From Plutella xylostella (taxonomy: Eukaryota > Arthropoda > Insecta > Lepidoptera > Plutellidae): a DNA stretch of 64,000 bases. The notes beneath the pieces were generated by a model. That model did no database searches and was not told the DNA's origin. It saw only the letters and a program-made list of their open reading frames with translations. Shown one piece after another: positions 62,394 to 64,000 of the stretch. The translations under genes and the position numbers were made by a program. How positions within the stretch are numbered: the stretch's first letter is position 1; every line of letters begins with the position of its first letter. The stretch is taken from contig NC_063993.1 of assembly GCF_932276165.1 (NCBI RefSeq), positions 10,054,001 to 10,118,000 on the forward strand. Reading direction: 5' to 3'.

Positions 62394-62495
62394 GGGTCAC
62401 TTTAGCTAACGAAAAGCAAAATTTCGAAGCGAAGCTGAGCTAAGCACGACTCTATCTCGTTGCCCCGTTCATTTTTTGTAAAGCTAAAGTAACCC
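62394..62495. mobile_element. Palindromic mini-MITE family, copy H (diverged)
   Basis: A 102-bp copy with GGGTCACTTTAGCTAACGAA on the left and TTGTAAAGCTAAAGTAACCC on the right. Internal AAATTTCGAAGCGAAGCTGA and CGACTCTATCTCGTTG recall copies A and D. The TIR has changed to CTTTAGCT in both arms. Confidence 0.75.
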
Positions 62496-64000
62496 TCCTG
62501 CTCGGCCCGGTCTGGTGTCGCCTGCCTGTAATTTTGCCAATAACATGCCTTCCAATTTAAGATAGCGAAACTATGGCAACAGCCATTCGGTTGACATTTA
62601 ATTAAAAGCTTTGTTCGGCTGTTCCGATTGCTGATTATTACTTCACCCACTTAACTATCACCGTGTAAGGAGTTTGTTTGCATACACTCAGGCCTGCTAA
62701 TTAACCGGCAAAAATGAAAATAAGGCAGTGCGCGTTTTCCTGTTTCTAATAACAGAGCGGCGTCAGTTTTCCAACAAACGCATAATTGGTCAACGTTGGC
62801 TCAACGTTTAATTGGCGATGCATTACTCGCGGGGTATGCCATTAGTGTGATGCCGATCAAGTTGCGATTTCATTAGATTGATGAAGTCGGTTTAAGCCGC
62901 CATTTGCAATTACAGCTGGTTTTCAGCGGCGCAATTAATTGACAGTTTCGCGTGAACTTGGGTTAACGTTGAAACGGATTGACTGGCACTGTTCCTGGAA
63001 TTGCCTATAGATATGGAAAATTTAATTGAAATACTTCGCACGGTATGATTTTAATTTATTGAATTACTTAGCTTAACGAGCACAATGCTTAAGTGGTTTA
63101 GATATAATAGGCATAAATAAGTAACTAGTCGGTAATATCTAACCCCGCTTAAGGAAATAGTAGTAACAACTGATTAAATACTTACATACATTGTAGTTAT
63201 AAATGGATTCTTAAGTGTATTTAATTATTCAGTATAGAAGGCAAGCATGCAAATAAATTCCTTTGTCGGCAAATATTTTTAAATCAGTGTTGAATTCATT
63301 ATGCTTATTGGCGTTTAACTTGCGTTTAATAATACTTTTAAAAGCCATTTATATTAAAACATAAATCTTTTAATATTATTGTCATGTATGTCTTTCTGCC
63401 CCATCCATTCTCAAAGATTTTTTTTTAAAAGAAACACTTCCTACGCTAAAATCTTGTTGAATCATACTCAATTATTACTACTCTACGGTTGATAATATAT
63501 AATATATCTCCTGCTAAAAAAATCTCACGATATTAAATTCACACTTACAACTGCAATAAATAATTTATTAAATAATGTCATTTAACTGCTATTAAAACAA
63601 TTATTTAGAAATCTCAGCATCCCGCAAAGTCGTGAACTCACCTTTAGTCTCTCATAATTCTGTCCCGGCATTATAAGTAGTCAATTATGAACGCACCTTT
63701 ACCGACTGGTTCTGTAGTAAATTGGCTTATTGTGCAGTTAATGTTAATCAGTTATGGTGAACACGGATTGCGTAGGGTTACGGGGTCAGTTAAAATTAGC
63801 TTCGAGTTCTGTTGCATGTTGCGTATGGTAAGTGTGGACATATGCGGGGTTAAACTGGTTTAAGTCTGTAATTGCTCCCTTATGAAACTTTGGGTAAACA
63901 AAGTGCGGGTTTAGTAAGGTTTCATACATATCTGTTATTAATAGAAGCTGTAAATATTTAATATTATAGGTTATAGTAAAAATATGCCTAAATTTTTACT
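62496..64000. other. Non-coding interval to the window end
   Basis: No gene or repeat recognised. Confidence 0.45.

Overview
The window looks like nuclear DNA of a moth or butterfly (Lepidoptera). The one clear protein gene is an intron-containing animal DNA-repair gene with GT-AG splice sites. The rest is AT-rich non-coding DNA with 'taggtaggtacc'-type simple repeats, TA-flanked mariner-type MITEs, RTE-type retrotransposon fragments with perfect target-site duplications, and the 'ccggccaagtgcgagtcgg' interspersed repeat that I associate with lepidopteran genomes. The species cannot be told from this.

Layout. 1-4.9 kb: the 5' and central part of an XPC/Rad4 (mus210) homologue on the minus strand. 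Six coding exons in phase give about 967 residues, and the C-terminal DNA-binding BHD domains lie beyond the left edge. A 223-bp MITE sits about 320 bp upstream of its ATG. 5-24 kb: gene-poor DNA with a 5'-truncated, internally deleted RTE-like retrotransposon (6.9-8.6 kb), a mariner-type MITE, an inverted pair of near-identical ~570-bp repeats (9.4 and 18.2 kb), six of the eight copies of a small palindromic MITE family, a possible decayed coding fragment at 16.1-16.6 kb, and a 1.36-kb foldback element (23.0-24.35 kb).

24.7-40.4 kb: one giant LTR retroelement, 15,625 bp, with two 4,719-bp LTRs that show no indel relative to each other. It has TG...CA ends, a 4-bp target duplication (ATGT), a primer-binding-site-like sequence and a polypurine tract, which together show that its sense strand is minus. 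The 6.2-kb interior has no gag, pol or env reading frame; it holds several sets of degenerate tandem repeats, a duplicated polypurine tract and a nested RTE fragment. It resembles the large non-coding 'LARD' retroelements first described in plants. The apparently identical LTRs imply very recent movement, presumably by proteins supplied in trans. This is the most interesting object in the window.

40.4-64 kb: no protein-coding exon seen. A CpG-rich block ending in a strong splice donor (to 43,311) may be a 5'-UTR exon and promoter of a plus-strand gene whose coding exons lie outside. The rest has intron or intergenic character: GC-rich and G-quadruplex-capable islands, a perfect 30-bp-stem hairpin, a mariner-type MITE pair, a second RTE-type fragment with a 12-bp target duplication, and an array of degenerate 'tatggcataa...ctcgttt' repeats in inverted halves.
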